DNA of 64,000 nucleotides from Streptomyces pactum (GTDB lineage: Bacteria; Actinomycetota; Actinomycetes; Streptomycetales; Streptomycetaceae), in assembly GCF_002005225.1 (NCBI RefSeq), contig NZ_CP019724.1, forward strand, positions 7,606,001-7,670,000. Reading direction: 5' to 3'. Within the stretch, counting starts at the first letter, position 1. Every line of letters begins with the position of its first letter. Of this stretch, positions 41,325-50,543 are shown in pieces. The notes beneath the pieces were generated by a model that had not been told where the DNA came from, ran no database searches, and saw only the letters and a program-made list of their open reading frames with translations. The translations under genes were made by a program, and so were the position numbers.

Positions 41325-42419
41325 TCAGTACCGCAGCACCCCCGCGATCCCGTCCGCCTCCCCGAGCGCGCCGTCCGGTACGAAGCGGACGTCGGCGCCG
41401 GTCTCCAGGCACTGCTCGACGATCTCGTCCACGATGTCCTCGCGGGCGTCGAGGTCACCGCCGTCCGCGGGGAGAAGGTGCTCGCCGTCGTCGCGCATCG
41501 CCACTTTGAAATTCTCCTCGACGGCCAGCAGCCGGACCCGGCCGGTGCGGGCGCTCTCCCACAACTCGTCGACGCCGGCCGCGAAGTCCTTGCGCCCGCG
41601 GGCCGCGTCCAACTCCCTGGCCACCGCCTCGACGGAGCCCCGGGCCTCGTCGTCGAGCACCGGCCGCACGGCCTGCCACACGGCCTCGGCCGTGCCGTGC
41701 GCGAGGCCCCCGTGCGGGACGAGCACCGCGTCGCGCACGGTGCTGCCGGTCTCCTCCAGCAGGGACAGCGCGGGCTGCGGGCCGGTGACGTACAGCGGCC
41801 GGGGGTGCTCGCGCAGCACCCGGCCCATCGCGGTGTCCGCGTCGCGCAGGAACCGTCGGGTGGTCTCGTCCCGGAAGGTGCTCGGCGCGTCCCCGATCCG
41901 CTCCTGGCGTTCGGGGTCGAAGTCCAGGGGCGGCCGGCGCGTCGGGAATCCGCCGGTACGCTCCTCGACGACCCGGCCGGCGCCACCGCTCCACAGCGTG
42001 ACGCGGTCGGCGGCGACCGACAGCACCCAGAACGGCCGCTCGGCGGCCTGGGCGGCGACGAGGTTGCGGGTCAGGAAGGTGTCCGAGAGGACCACGCGCT
42101 CGGGGACGGAACGGGCGAGCGTCCAGACCTGGTGTTCACCCGGCGCGGCGAAGAGCGCCAGGCCGTCCTCGGCGTGCGTCAGATCGACCTCGGCGAGGGC
42201 CCGGTCGAGTTCCCGGGACACCTGCATACGCCGTTCGCGGGTGACCGCGGGATCGTCCTCGAGCTTCTTCTTGGCCTCGGCGACCGCGTTGCGCAGCCGG
42301 ACGGAGTCCTGGGCGTTGTCCGGTTCGCGGCGGTGCGTCGGCGTCAGCACGGACACGGCCGGGTAGGGGCGGGGGCGCCGCAGTTCGGCGAGGGTGGCGG
42401 GACTCAGATCGTGCTCCAT
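41325..42419 (-). CDS. baeRF-type (archaeo-eukaryotic release factor-like) protein
   Basis: 364 aa from ATG 42419. Recognised from [79 protein letters not shown] and the C-terminal [20 protein letters not shown]. This fits the bacterial baeRF3 group, whose core resembles the eRF1/Vms1 fold. The eRF1 GGQ motif is not seen. Eukaryotic relatives such as Vms1 act in ribosome quality control; whether the bacterial members act on stalled ribosomes is not known. Cytoplasmic. Confidence 0.75.
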   Translation of the reverse strand: MEHDLSPATLAELRRPRPYPAVSVLTPTHRREPDNAQDSVRLRNAVAEAKKKLEDDPAVTRERRMQVSRELDRALAEVDLTHAEDGLALFAAPGEHQVWTLARSVPERVVLSDTFLTRNLVAAQAAERPFWVLSVAADRVTLWSGGAGRVVEERTGGFPTRRPPLDFDPERQERIGDAPSTFRDETTRRFLRDADTAMGRVLREHPRPLYVTGPQPALSLLEETGSTVRDAVLVPHGGLAHGTAEAVWQAVRPVLDDEARGSVEAVARELDAARGRKDFAAGVDELWESARTGRVRLLAVEENFKVAMRDDGEHLLPADGGDLDAREDIVDEIVEQCLETGADVRFVPDGALGEADGIAGVLRY

Positions 42420-42517
42420 GTCAGCACGATAGGACCGATAGGCGTTTCGGGCATTCGGAGCAATTCCGCTCACGGTTCCGGCGTGCGGCTCGATCCGCCC
42501 GGTCCGGGCCCTTTGGA

Positions 42518-44122
42518 TCAGCCGTCGTCCTGGGAGGTCCGGGAGGCCTCGGAGCCGCAGGAGCTGCCGTCGGGCGGCAGGGAGCCGTACAGCAGGAAGT
42601 CGTCGACCTTGCGGTGCACGCACTCGGATGACGCGTAGCCGGTGTGCCCCTCGCCCTTGTTGTCGAGGACCACCGCCGCGGGGCCGAGCCGCTCGGCCGT
42701 CTCCACCGTCCAGCGGTACGGCGTGGCCGGGTCGCCCCGGGTGCCGACGAGAAGCATCTCGGAGGTGTCGAGGTCCTTCACGTCGTCCCGGATGTAGTCG
42801 GTGCCCTTCGGGCGGCCGTAGCACATCAGCACCTGGGTGAGCCGGTACCGGCCGAAGACCGGCGAGGCCTCCTCGTACCGCGCGCGCAGCCGTCCCAGGG
42901 ACCCGGCGACCTGGTCGGCGGTGGGGCGGTCCGGGTCGTCGGCGCAGTTGATCGCCATCAGGGCGGCCGGCAGGTTGTCCATCGGGACGTCCTGCGGGTC
43001 GGTGAGGCCGCCACCGGTGTCCGCGGGGCCCCGCGCGCGGACCGGGAAGGTGACGCCACCGGAGACGAAGCCCTCCAGGCCGCGGGTGTCACCGTCCTCG
43101 AGGAGCTGCCCGAGCGCCCGCTCCAGCAAGGGCCACAGCTCCTCGCTGTAGAGGGCCTGACCGATGGCGCCCACCATGTCCTGTCCGGTGAAGGGTTCGC
43201 CGAATCCCGTCGGTACCGGGTCCGCGTCGAGCGAGGCGATGACCTGTTCGACCTGGCGCCGGGCTTGGCGGGCGTCCTGTCCGAACGGGCAGGCGATGTC
43301 CTCCACGCACCAGTCGAGGAAGTTCTCCAGCGCGGTCTGCTGGCCCCGGGCACCGGCCAGCCCCTGCTCGGCCAGCGGTTCGGTCAGCGTGTCCACGCCG
43401 TCCAGCACCATCCGGCCGACCTTGTCCGGGAACTGGGCGGCGTACACCGCGCCCAGCCGGGTGCCGTAGGAGAAGCCGAGGTAGTTGAGCCGGTCGTCGC
43501 CGAGGGCCCGGCGCATCACGTCCATGTCGCGTGCCGCGTTCACCGTGCCTATGTGGGGCAGCACCGGCCCGGAGTGCTCCGCGCACTCGGCCGCCGCGTC
43601 CCGCAGGCGCCGGAGCACGTCCTGCGGGTCGGTGAGCGTCTCGTCCCCGTCCGTCGCCTCCATGATGTCCAGCGTGGCCGGACCGCAGGTGACCGGCGAG
43701 GACCGGCCGACGCCGCGGGGGTCGAAGGTCACCACGTCGTAGCCGTTGGTCAGGTGCATGAAGTCCTTGCCGCCGGCGGAGAGTTCGCTGACGCCGGAGC
43801 CGCCCGGACCGCCGAAGTTCAGCAGCACCGAGCCCCGCGAGTCACCGGTCGCCCGGTACCGGGCGAGGGCCAGGTCGAGCGTGCCGGCCTTGGGCCGGTC
43901 GTAGTCGAGGGGGACGGTGACCTTCCCGCACTGCAGGTCTTGTGGAACCTCCATGCCCTCGCACGCCGACCAGGTGATCTTCTGGTCGTAGAACCGGGAC
44001 AGGGCGGGCTCGGTGTCCCGTGCGGTCGCGGCGGGCAGCCCCGCGCCCAGCAGGGCCAGGCCGAGCGCTCCGGTGACCGCGCGGCGCCGGACCGAGGGCC
44101 GAGTCGACAGCTTGGCCAGCAT
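42518..44122 (-). CDS. exported tripeptidyl aminopeptidase-like alpha/beta hydrolase
   Basis: 534 aa with an N-terminal signal peptide (RRRAVTGALGLALLGAGLPA). The catalytic Ser is in YLGFSYGTRLGAVYA; the acid is in LLVGTRGDPATPYRW; the His is in KGEGHTGYASSECVH. This order matches the SlpD/SlpE and tripeptidyl aminopeptidase (Tap) secreted hydrolases of Streptomyces, which trim tri- or dipeptides from secreted proteins. Cys-rich segments (DWCVEDIACPFG, CVHRKV) are likely disulphides. It is divergent from chpB. Confidence 0.88.
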   Translation of the reverse strand: MLAKLSTRPSVRRRAVTGALGLALLGAGLPAATARDTEPALSRFYDQKITWSACEGMEVPQDLQCGKVTVPLDYDRPKAGTLDLALARYRATGDSRGSVLLNFGGPGGSGVSELSAGGKDFMHLTNGYDVVTFDPRGVGRSSPVTCGPATLDIMEATDGDETLTDPQDVLRRLRDAAAECAEHSGPVLPHIGTVNAARDMDVMRRALGDDRLNYLGFSYGTRLGAVYAAQFPDKVGRMVLDGVDTLTEPLAEQGLAGARGQQTALENFLDWCVEDIACPFGQDARQARRQVEQVIASLDADPVPTGFGEPFTGQDMVGAIGQALYSEELWPLLERALGQLLEDGDTRGLEGFVSGGVTFPVRARGPADTGGGLTDPQDVPMDNLPAALMAINCADDPDRPTADQVAGSLGRLRARYEEASPVFGRYRLTQVLMCYGRPKGTDYIRDDVKDLDTSEMLLVGTRGDPATPYRWTVETAERLGPAAVVLDNKGEGHTGYASSECVHRKVDDFLLYGSLPPDGSSCGSEASRTSQDDG

Positions 44123-44385
44123 CGATGCCTCCCGGGCGCCCCGTCGCGGACCGGTGGTCGGCGCCCTCGATCACCATAAGCGGGCCCCGCGCACCTCGCC
44201 TCCGGGCGGTGTCCCCGGTCGCATGGAGGGCTTCGGGAGGGGGCGTACGGACGCTTTGCCGCTCGTTCGACGAAACGGCCACTCGATGGAGTGAAAGACC
44301 TATAAGCCATAACTCGGATGGTGCGCCCGCGTTCTTACCGGTGCGGGCGAGCGCCCGTGACCATGTCTGGAAGGCAGGGAACCTC

Positions 44386-45096
44386 ATGAGAAGGGTTACC
44401 CGAAACGGTGTGTTCGCCCTCGCGGCCTCCGGCGCGCTGGCCGTGACGATGCCGGCGTACGCGGCCTTCGCGTCCGACGGCGCCGCCGCCGACGGTTCCG
44501 CGGCCGGATCGCCCGGGCTGATCTCGGGCAACACCGTCCAGCTTCCGGTGGACGTGCCGGTCAACGTCTGCGGGAACACGGTGAACGTGGTGGGGCTCCT
44601 CAACCCGGCCGCGGGCAACCGCTGCGCCAACACCGGGGAGACCGGTACGGCGGACAAGGGGACGGGCACTTCCGCCGGCAGCGGTTCGTCCGGCACCGGT
44701 TCGTCCGGGGGCGCGATCGCCGAGGGCGGCGGCGGGGATTCACCCGGCGTGCTCTCCGGCAACGGCGTGCAGGTGCCGGTCCACCTCCCGGTGAACGTCA
44801 CCGGCAACAGCGTCAACGTCGTCGGCATCGGGAACCCGGCCGTCGGCAACGAGGCGACGAACACCTCCGGCGACCGCCCGGAGTCCGAGCGGCCCCCCGC
44901 GAAGCCGGAGCCGTCCGCACCGCAAGAGGAGCGTGCCCGGCCGAACCCGGTCCCGCACGCCGCCCCGCCGCAGGCGCCGGCCTCCCTCGCCCACACCGGT
45001 GCGGACCGGACCCTGCCCGCCCTCGCGGGCGGCGCGGCACTCGTGCTGGGCGGGGCCGTCCTCTACCGGCGGTTCCGGCCGGGGGCCGGGAGCTGA
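44386..45096 (+). CDS. chpB: long chaplin with two chaplin domains and sortase signal
   Basis: 236 aa from ATG 44386. Signal peptide 1-30; first chaplin domain ~42-82 with two Cys (62 and 80); Gly/Ser linker; second chaplin domain ~119-160 lacking both Cys (VNVTGNSVNVVGIGNPAVGN); Pro/Glu-rich stalk; sortase signal LAHTG at 201-205, then a hydrophobic helix and RRFRPG tail. Long chaplins are anchored to the wall by sortase and nucleate the amyloid-like rodlet layer on aerial hyphae, working with short chaplins and rodlins. The neighbourhood matches recalled chpB rather than chpA/chpC. Confidence 0.88.
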   Translation: MRRVTRNGVFALAASGALAVTMPAYAAFASDGAAADGSAAGSPGLISGNTVQLPVDVPVNVCGNTVNVVGLLNPAAGNRCANTGETGTADKGTGTSAGSGSSGTGSSGGAIAEGGGGDSPGVLSGNGVQVPVHLPVNVTGNSVNVVGIGNPAVGNEATNTSGDRPESERPPAKPEPSAPQEERARPNPVPHAAPPQAPASLAHTGADRTLPALAGGAALVLGGAVLYRRFRPGAGS

Positions 45097-45215
45097 CCGA
45101 CGGCGGATGGCCCTCCGGGACGCCGAACGGCACGTCGCCGGGTCGCCGGGGGCCACCGGTGACGCCCACGGGCATCCCCCGCGGCACCCGGTGACCCTGC
45201 CGGCTGCCCTTCCGC

Positions 45216-45701
45216 TCAGGCCCGCCCCTGGTGGAACCGCCGGTGCAAGGCGCGGATCTCCTCGGTCAGTTCCGGCACCGGACCCGCCACGGGCACGCCG
45301 GGCGCCACCTCCGGCACCGCCAGTGGGCGTACCGGCGGTGCCGGGACGCCCAGCTCCGCCAGCCAACCGCCGAGCTGCTCCGACGAGGCGACGTACACGA
45401 TGCGTCCCAGGCCCACCCAGGCGTGCGCGGCGGCGCACATCGGGCAGTGCTCGCCGGACGTGTACACCGTGGCGGCGGCCCGCTCCTCGGGGGTGAGGTG
45501 GGCGGCGGACCAGCGGGCCAGCTCGAACTCGGGGTGGCGGGTGCGGTCGCCGGAGGCCACCCGGTTGTGGTCCTCGGCCAGGACCGTGCCGTCCGCGCCG
45601 ACCAGGACCGACCCGAACGGCTCGTCACCCGCCTCCAGTGCCTCGGCCGCCAGCTCCACGCAGCGGCGCAGGTACGGCAGTTCGGCGTCCTTCACGACCA
45701 T
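45216..45701 (-). CDS. nucleoside/CMP-dCMP-type deaminase
   Basis: 161 aa from ATG 45701 with GGAGGG upstream. The zinc site reads HPEFELARW (H and catalytic E, with P in place of the usual A) and GEHCPMCAAAH (PCxxC-like). This fits the guanine/cytidine/tRNA adenosine deaminase fold; small size and lack of tRNA-binding tail favour a free nucleoside or base substrate such as guanine or cytosine. Cytoplasmic. Confidence 0.82.
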   Translation of the reverse strand: MVVKDAELPYLRRCVELAAEALEAGDEPFGSVLVGADGTVLAEDHNRVASGDRTRHPEFELARWSAAHLTPEERAAATVYTSGEHCPMCAAAHAWVGLGRIVYVASSEQLGGWLAELGVPAPPVRPLAVPEVAPGVPVAGPVPELTEEIRALHRRFHQGRA

Positions 45702-45774
45702 GTCCCAGGTCCCTCCTCGTCCCGTGCTCCTCATCGGCAGCCTACGTCTGGCGGCGTCCGGTGAGGACACTCCT

Positions 45775-45829
45775 TGCTATGGGCAATCGCTCCAGTTACA
45801 GTCTCTAACTAACGCGAGTTGTCATAGCA
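45775..45829. promoter_or_regulatory. nested inverted repeats in the epimerase promoter
   Basis: An outer pair TGCTATG (45775-45781) / CATAGCA (45823-45829) encloses AGTTA (45794-45798) / TAACT (45806-45810). The stretch is AT-rich and lies just upstream of the epimerase gene; it looks like an operator for a TetR/HxlR-type regulator not encoded beside it. Confidence 0.45.
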
Positions 45830-45877
45830 GATCCCTCGTCGACTACGGCGCCGAGGGGCCGAGAAAAGAGGATCACC

Positions 45878-46837
45878 ATGTCCGCCGCCACCCCGCAGCC
45901 GCACGCCACGCACACCGTCCTCGGGGCCGGCCCCGCCGGTACCGGGCTGGCCCGTGAACTGGTCCGCAGAGGCCACCCCGTCCGTCTCGTCGACCGGCGT
46001 GGCGAGGGCCCCGGCGCGGCGGGTGTCGAACGGTTCGCCGCCGACGTGAGCACGGCCGACGGTGCCCGCGCCGCCATAGGTGACGCCACCGTCGTGTACC
46101 ACTGCGTCAACGTCGGCTACCACCTCCAGGCAGAGGTGATGCCGCGTGTCCAGGAAGCCGTCCTGGCGGCCGTCGAGGCGACCGGGGCCCGGCTGGTCGT
46201 ACTCGACACGCTCTACCCGTACGGCGAGACCGGGGGAGCGGTGATGACCGAGGACAGCCCCTGGCAGGCGACCAGCCGCAAGGGCCGGATGCGCGCCGAG
46301 CTCGACGAGCGCTACCTCGCCGCACACCGGGCCGGCCGGGCTCGGGTGGTCCTCGGCCGCAGCGCCGACTTCGTCGGTCCCGGGGTGCTCAACTCGTCCC
46401 TCGGTGCCACCGTCTTCCCGGGCGCGCTCACCGGCGGGGAGGTCGCGGGCCTCGGCGACATCGACCTGCCGCACAGCTACACGTACATCGGGGACGTGGC
46501 GGCCGGCCTCGCGACACTCGGTGAGCGACCGGAGGGCGACGGCCGTGTCTGGCACCTGCCCACCGCGCCCGCCGTCAGCACGCGCGAGATACTCACGATG
46601 ATCGAGAAGCGCGTGGGCCGGCCGTTCGGCATCACGGTGCTCGCCGAGCCCCGCCCCTTCGGCCCCTTCGACGAGCGGTTCATGGCCGAGTACGCGGAGA
46701 TGTTCTACCAGCACACGGAGCCCCAGATCATGGACTCCAGCGCCTTCGAGCGGTCCTTCGGGATGGCTCCGAAGCCGCTCGCGGACACCGTGGACGCCAC
46801 CGTGACCTGGTACGAGGAGTGGCTCCGGAGCCGGTGA
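45878..46837 (+). CDS. NAD-dependent epimerase/dehydratase family protein
   Basis: 319 aa from ATG 45878. Rossmann motif HTVLGAGPAGTGLARELVRR, then DATVVYHCVNVGYHLQAEVM and LDTLYPYGETGGAVMTEDS; the canonical YxxxK triad is not evident (GRMRAELDERYL instead), so it may be an atypical extended SDR of the NmrA-like or reductase type. Cytoplasmic. Substrate unknown. Confidence 0.75.
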   Translation: MSAATPQPHATHTVLGAGPAGTGLARELVRRGHPVRLVDRRGEGPGAAGVERFAADVSTADGARAAIGDATVVYHCVNVGYHLQAEVMPRVQEAVLAAVEATGARLVVLDTLYPYGETGGAVMTEDSPWQATSRKGRMRAELDERYLAAHRAGRARVVLGRSADFVGPGVLNSSLGATVFPGALTGGEVAGLGDIDLPHSYTYIGDVAAGLATLGERPEGDGRVWHLPTAPAVSTREILTMIEKRVGRPFGITVLAEPRPFGPFDERFMAEYAEMFYQHTEPQIMDSSAFERSFGMAPKPLADTVDATVTWYEEWLRSR

Positions 46838-46900
46838 CGGCCGTACTGGTCCGGCCGCTGCGGGCGGGCGGGCCCGGTCCGCCGGAGGTCCCGGGCGTGC

Positions 46901-46914
46901 GCGGACCGGTCCGC
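46901..46914. terminator. 14-bp perfect palindrome between convergent genes
   Basis: GCGGACCGGTCCGC lies in the gap between the epimerase and SPW genes; a transcription end for either side is plausible. Confidence 0.4.
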
Positions 46915-46952
46915 GAGGGCGGGCCGGTCCGTGCTCTTCCCTTCCCGTGCGT

Positions 46953-47396
46953 CTAGGGCTTGCGCATGCTCTTCGCCGCCGTAGCGGCGCACACCGTCCC
47001 CAGGGCCAGGGTCAGGGCGCCGATGATGATGTTGTTCCAGATGACGCCGGCGTCCGGGTTCGTGCCGACGATCCACGGCGAGATGATCATCCAGATGCCC
47101 ATCGCGCACATCGCCCCGCTGAGGCCGTACATGCGTTCCGGGGCACGAGTGAAGCCGAGGGCCAGCAGACCGATGGCGATGCCTATGATCAGGTTGTGGG
47201 CCACCAGTGCGGGCTGGCTCGTGGTGAAGTGGAGTATCCACGGTGACACGGCGCAGTAGAGGCCGAGCAGGAACACCGGCCCGTCCACGAGTGCCACGTC
47301 CCGGCCGCCGCCGAGCATGCGGGCGTAGCGTGCCTGCATCTCCGGGGCGTCGGGGTGGCTGGAGAGGTCACCTCGGGTGTGCGAGACGTTGGCCAT
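46953..47396 (-). CDS. SPW-repeat integral membrane protein
   Basis: 147 aa from ATG 47396, served by AAAGGAG. Two SPW motifs (CAVSPWILHFTTSQPALVAH and WMIISPWIVGTNPDAGVIWN) with about four membrane helices match the SPW repeat family. Members are small actinobacterial membrane proteins of unknown function. The soluble N-terminal ~35 residues are cytoplasmic. Confidence 0.82.
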   Translation of the reverse strand: MANVSHTRGDLSSHPDAPEMQARYARMLGGGRDVALVDGPVFLLGLYCAVSPWILHFTTSQPALVAHNLIIGIAIGLLALGFTRAPERMYGLSGAMCAMGIWMIISPWIVGTNPDAGVIWNNIIIGALTLALGTVCAATAAKSMRKP

Positions 47397-47513
47397 GAGT
47401 CGTCTCCTTTGACTTACCGGGCCTTGACCGCGTCTGGTGCGGTGTGCGGTAACGCCGCATACGTCCATTCTGCTCTTATTTCTCCCTTATGTGTAGTCGT
47501 GGGCGGGCGGGAC

Positions 47514-47759
47514 ATGTCCACGACTATCGCGGGCAGACGCTCCGGCAGGAGAGCACGGACGGACGCGGGGGCAGTGGAGGTGGCCGACGCCATGGACGCG
47601 AAGGTGCTGGAGCGATTTCCGGCGGGGTCGCCGCGCGGTTCGTGGCCGGCGGAGGAGTACGCCGCACGCCGTCGTGCGCAGGGTGAGCCCGCGACCGTCG
47701 TGATGGACCTGCGGTCGGACGCCTTCCTGGTCGTCGTGCCGGCCCGCGACGAGGACTGA
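47514..47759 (+). CDS. small conserved Streptomyces hypothetical protein
   Basis: 81 aa from ATG 47514. The ending ATVVMDLRSDAFLVVVPARD and the middle WPAEEYAARRRAQGEPATVV resemble a small family often seen in Streptomyces. No domain with known function. A basic N-terminus (AGRRSGRRARTDAG) could bind nucleic acid. Confidence 0.55.
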   Translation: MSTTIAGRRSGRRARTDAGAVEVADAMDAKVLERFPAGSPRGSWPAEEYAARRRAQGEPATVVMDLRSDAFLVVVPARDED

Positions 47760-47962
47760 ACAGGGGCCCGGGAGCGCGCGGTTGCCCGTCTTCCCTGCCG
47801 GCCCACCGGAGAGACGGTGCCGCCGCTCGCCACCGGGGGTGCACCGCCCGTGACCGGTGGCCGTCGACCACATGCCCCGCCCGGTGCCGAACTCCGAGGG
47901 CGCGGCGCACATCCCGCCGGGCCGGTCCACCTGCCGCCCCTCGCCGCCGAGCGGCTGCGGCC

Positions 47963-49072
47963 TCAGCCGGCGCAGGCGCGGGAAGGCGACGGCGCACCAT
48001 TGCCGTCCGCGGTACGGAACGAGGCCAGCGCGGCCAGGTGGGCCTGGCGCACCGGCGCCGTCTGGCCCTGAACCAGCAGGAACATCCCCTCTCGCGCGAG
48101 CCGTTGGGCCGGGCTGTCGAGACTCGTCGCGCGTCCGCCTCCGGCCACGACCGCCGCCGTCGTGGCCGCCCGCATGAGGTCGTACGCCCGCGTCCGCATC
48201 GCCAGCCGTTCCTCGACCCGTCCTCGCGGGACGGGACGGTCGGCGAGCGCGTATGCCCGCGTCCTGACCTCGTCGAGCCGGCCACGCAGCGAGCGCGCCG
48301 CCTCCTGCTCGTCCGCCGTGTCGCCGAGCAGGTCCAGCGCGGCGGACGCGACGCCGAAGACGGCCGGCGAGGTGTTGGCGCTGCGGGGCACGTCGACCCG
48401 GGCGAACTCCTCGCGCGGCGTACGCAGCACCACGGAATCCTCCGGCACCCGCAGGCCGTCCAGCACCAGGGACACCGTGCGGGCGGCCGTCAGCGCCGCG
48501 AGCCGCATGGGCGGTGACGGACGCAGCCCCGGCTGCTCACGGGCGTCGGTGACGGCGAACACCACCTCGTCCGCCTCGGTCACGCCCGCGAGCAGCATCA
48601 CGTCGTTGAGGCCCCAGCCGGTGTACCAGGGCACGGTGCCGTCGAAGCGCAGGCCGCCGCGCTCGGCGGTGGCGCGCACCGGGACCCGGGGGAAGGCGCG
48701 GACGTGCGCGTAGGCGATGCCTGCCAGCAGCTCGCCGGTCGCGAGCGGGCGCAACAGGCGTTCGCGGGCGGGGAGTCCGGGCTCCGCCTTCGCCAGCAGC
48801 CGTACCGGCGTGTGGTGCTGGGTCTGCACGAACCAGGTGGAGCAGCACGCCCCGGCCAGGATCTCCGCGACCTCCCGGGCCACCGGGTCCGGGGCGCCGG
48901 CCCCGCCGTACTCCCCGGGAGCGCTCACGCCGAGGAGACCGGACCGCCGGACCGCCTCGATGTGGCTCGCGGGCACACCGTTCTGGTCGACGCGTTGCGC
49001 GGACGGGGCGAGGAGACCGTCCGCGAGCCGGCGGGCCTCGGTGACGAGCGGGTGGGGCGTGGTGGTGGTCAT
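47963..49072 (-). CDS. acyl-CoA dehydrogenase / flavin monooxygenase-like protein
   Basis: 369 aa, shorter than typical acyl-CoA dehydrogenases. Landmarks: SGLLGVSAPGEYGGAGAPDP, TWFVQTQHHTPVRLLAKAEP, FDGTVPWYTGWGLNDVMLLA. These and the missing catalytic Glu region put it near DszC/hydroxylase-type flavoproteins that oxidise small aromatic or sulphur compounds rather than acyl-CoA. It is divergent from the aldehyde dehydrogenase gene and may work with it in a degradation route. Confidence 0.75.
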   Translation of the reverse strand: MTTTTPHPLVTEARRLADGLLAPSAQRVDQNGVPASHIEAVRRSGLLGVSAPGEYGGAGAPDPVAREVAEILAGACCSTWFVQTQHHTPVRLLAKAEPGLPARERLLRPLATGELLAGIAYAHVRAFPRVPVRATAERGGLRFDGTVPWYTGWGLNDVMLLAGVTEADEVVFAVTDAREQPGLRPSPPMRLAALTAARTVSLVLDGLRVPEDSVVLRTPREEFARVDVPRSANTSPAVFGVASAALDLLGDTADEQEAARSLRGRLDEVRTRAYALADRPVPRGRVEERLAMRTRAYDLMRAATTAAVVAGGGRATSLDSPAQRLAREGMFLLVQGQTAPVRQAHLAALASFRTADGNGAPSPSRACAG

Positions 49073-49136
49073 GGAGCGATTCTCGCGAGCGGGCGCGACT
49101 GTGACGAGGACGCACGCGGAACAGTCGCCGCGGTCG

Positions 49137-49172
49137 GGGAATGTATGTGGTTCCCGAAAGGTTGGTAATTAC
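49137..49172. promoter_or_regulatory. operator-like elements between divergent ACAD and aldehyde dehydrogenase genes
   Basis: GGGAA (49137-49141) and TTCCC (49151-49155), and the perfect palindrome GTAATTAC (49165-49172), lie in an AT-rich pocket between the two starts. Confidence 0.4.
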
Positions 49173-49226
49173 ATCAAGTCGTCCAGTCGGTGTCCGGCAC
49201 CGTAATCCCCACCAGCGAGGCACACC

Positions 49227-50543
49227 GTGAACCATCCCGGCCCCGAGCAGCCCGCCGACGTCGTGGCCCGGCTGCGCGCCACCTTCCGCACCGGCCGCAC
49301 CAAGCCCGTCGAGTGGCGCACCGCACAGTTGCACCGGCTGCGCGCGCTGCTCACGGAGAACGGCCCGGATCTCGAGGCCGCGCTCCACGCCGACCTGGGC
49401 AAGAGCGCCGCCGAGGCCCAGCGCACGGAGATCGGCTTCACCGTGCGCGAGATCGACCACACCCTCGACCACCTGGCCGACTGGCTGCGCCCCGAGCCCG
49501 CCCCCGTCCCGGCGCACCTCGGCGCCGACGCCACCGCCTGGACGCAGTACGACCCCCTCGGCGTCGTCCTCGTCGTCGCGCCCTGGAACTACCCGGCCCA
49601 GCTCCTGCTCGCCCCGGTGGTCGGCGCCCTGGCGGCCGGCAACGCGGTGGTCGCCAAGCCCAGTGAGCTGGCCCCGGCCACCTCCTCCGTGCTGGCCCGC
49701 CTGCTGCCCCGGTACCTCGACACCGAGGCCGTGGCCGTCGTCGAGGGCGGTGTCCCCGAGACCACGGCCCTGCTCGCCGAGCGCTTCGACCACGTCTTCT
49801 ACACCGGCAACGGCACCGTCGGCCGCATCGTCATGCGCGCCGCCGCCGAGCACCTCACCCCGGTCACCCTCGAACTCGGCGGCAAGTCCCCGGCGTTCGT
49901 CGACCGCGACGTCGACCTCGACGTCGTCGCCGCCCGGCTGGCCGGCGGTAAGTTCCTCAACGCCGGCCAGACCTGCGTGGCCCCCGACTACGTCCTGACC
50001 GACCCGGAGACGGCCGCCGCCCTGGAACCGGCGCTGGTCCGCGCCGTCGAGGGACTGTACGGGACCGACCCGGCCCGGTCCGCGGAGTACGCGCGGATCG
50101 TCAACGAACGCCACTACGACCGGCTGACCGGCCTGCTGGACTCCGGCCGGGTGGTCGTCGGCGGTACGGGCGACCGGTCGGAGAAGTACATCGCGCCGAC
50201 CGTGCTCGCCGACGTCGCTCCCGAGGCGCCGGTGATGCGGGAGGAGATCTTCGGTCCGATCCTGCCGATCGTCACCGTGTCCGGACCGGACGAGGCGATC
50301 GACTTCGTCAACGACCGGGACAAGCCGCTGGCCCTCTACGTCTTCAGCGAGTCCGACGCGACCCGGGAGCGGTTCGCCGCCGAGACGTCGTCCGGCGGTC
50401 TCGGCCACGGGCTGCCGCTGGCCCACCTCACCGTCTCCGACCTGCCGTTCGGCGGGGTGGGGGAGAGCGGCATGGGGAACTACCACGGCCGCTACTCCAT
50501 CGAGACGTTCAGTCACCGCAAGGCGGTCCTGAAGAAGCCGTGA
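49227..50543 (+). CDS. aldehyde dehydrogenase, class 3 type
   Basis: 438 aa from GTG 49227. Landmarks: VLVVAPWNYPAQLLLAPVVG, VAKPSELAPATSSVLARLLP, TLELGGKSPAFVDRD (Glu), FLNAGQTCVAPDYVL (catalytic Cys) and EEIFGPILPIVTV; the shorter length and C-terminal end (GMGNYHGRYSIETFSHRKAV) match class 3 fatty-aldehyde dehydrogenases. It oxidises aldehydes to acids with NAD(P)+. Confidence 0.9.
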   Translation: MNHPGPEQPADVVARLRATFRTGRTKPVEWRTAQLHRLRALLTENGPDLEAALHADLGKSAAEAQRTEIGFTVREIDHTLDHLADWLRPEPAPVPAHLGADATAWTQYDPLGVVLVVAPWNYPAQLLLAPVVGALAAGNAVVAKPSELAPATSSVLARLLPRYLDTEAVAVVEGGVPETTALLAERFDHVFYTGNGTVGRIVMRAAAEHLTPVTLELGGKSPAFVDRDVDLDVVAARLAGGKFLNAGQTCVAPDYVLTDPETAAALEPALVRAVEGLYGTDPARSAEYARIVNERHYDRLTGLLDSGRVVVGGTGDRSEKYIAPTVLADVAPEAPVMREEIFGPILPIVTVSGPDEAIDFVNDRDKPLALYVFSESDATRERFAAETSSGGLGHGLPLAHLTVSDLPFGGVGESGMGNYHGRYSIETFSHRKAVLKKP

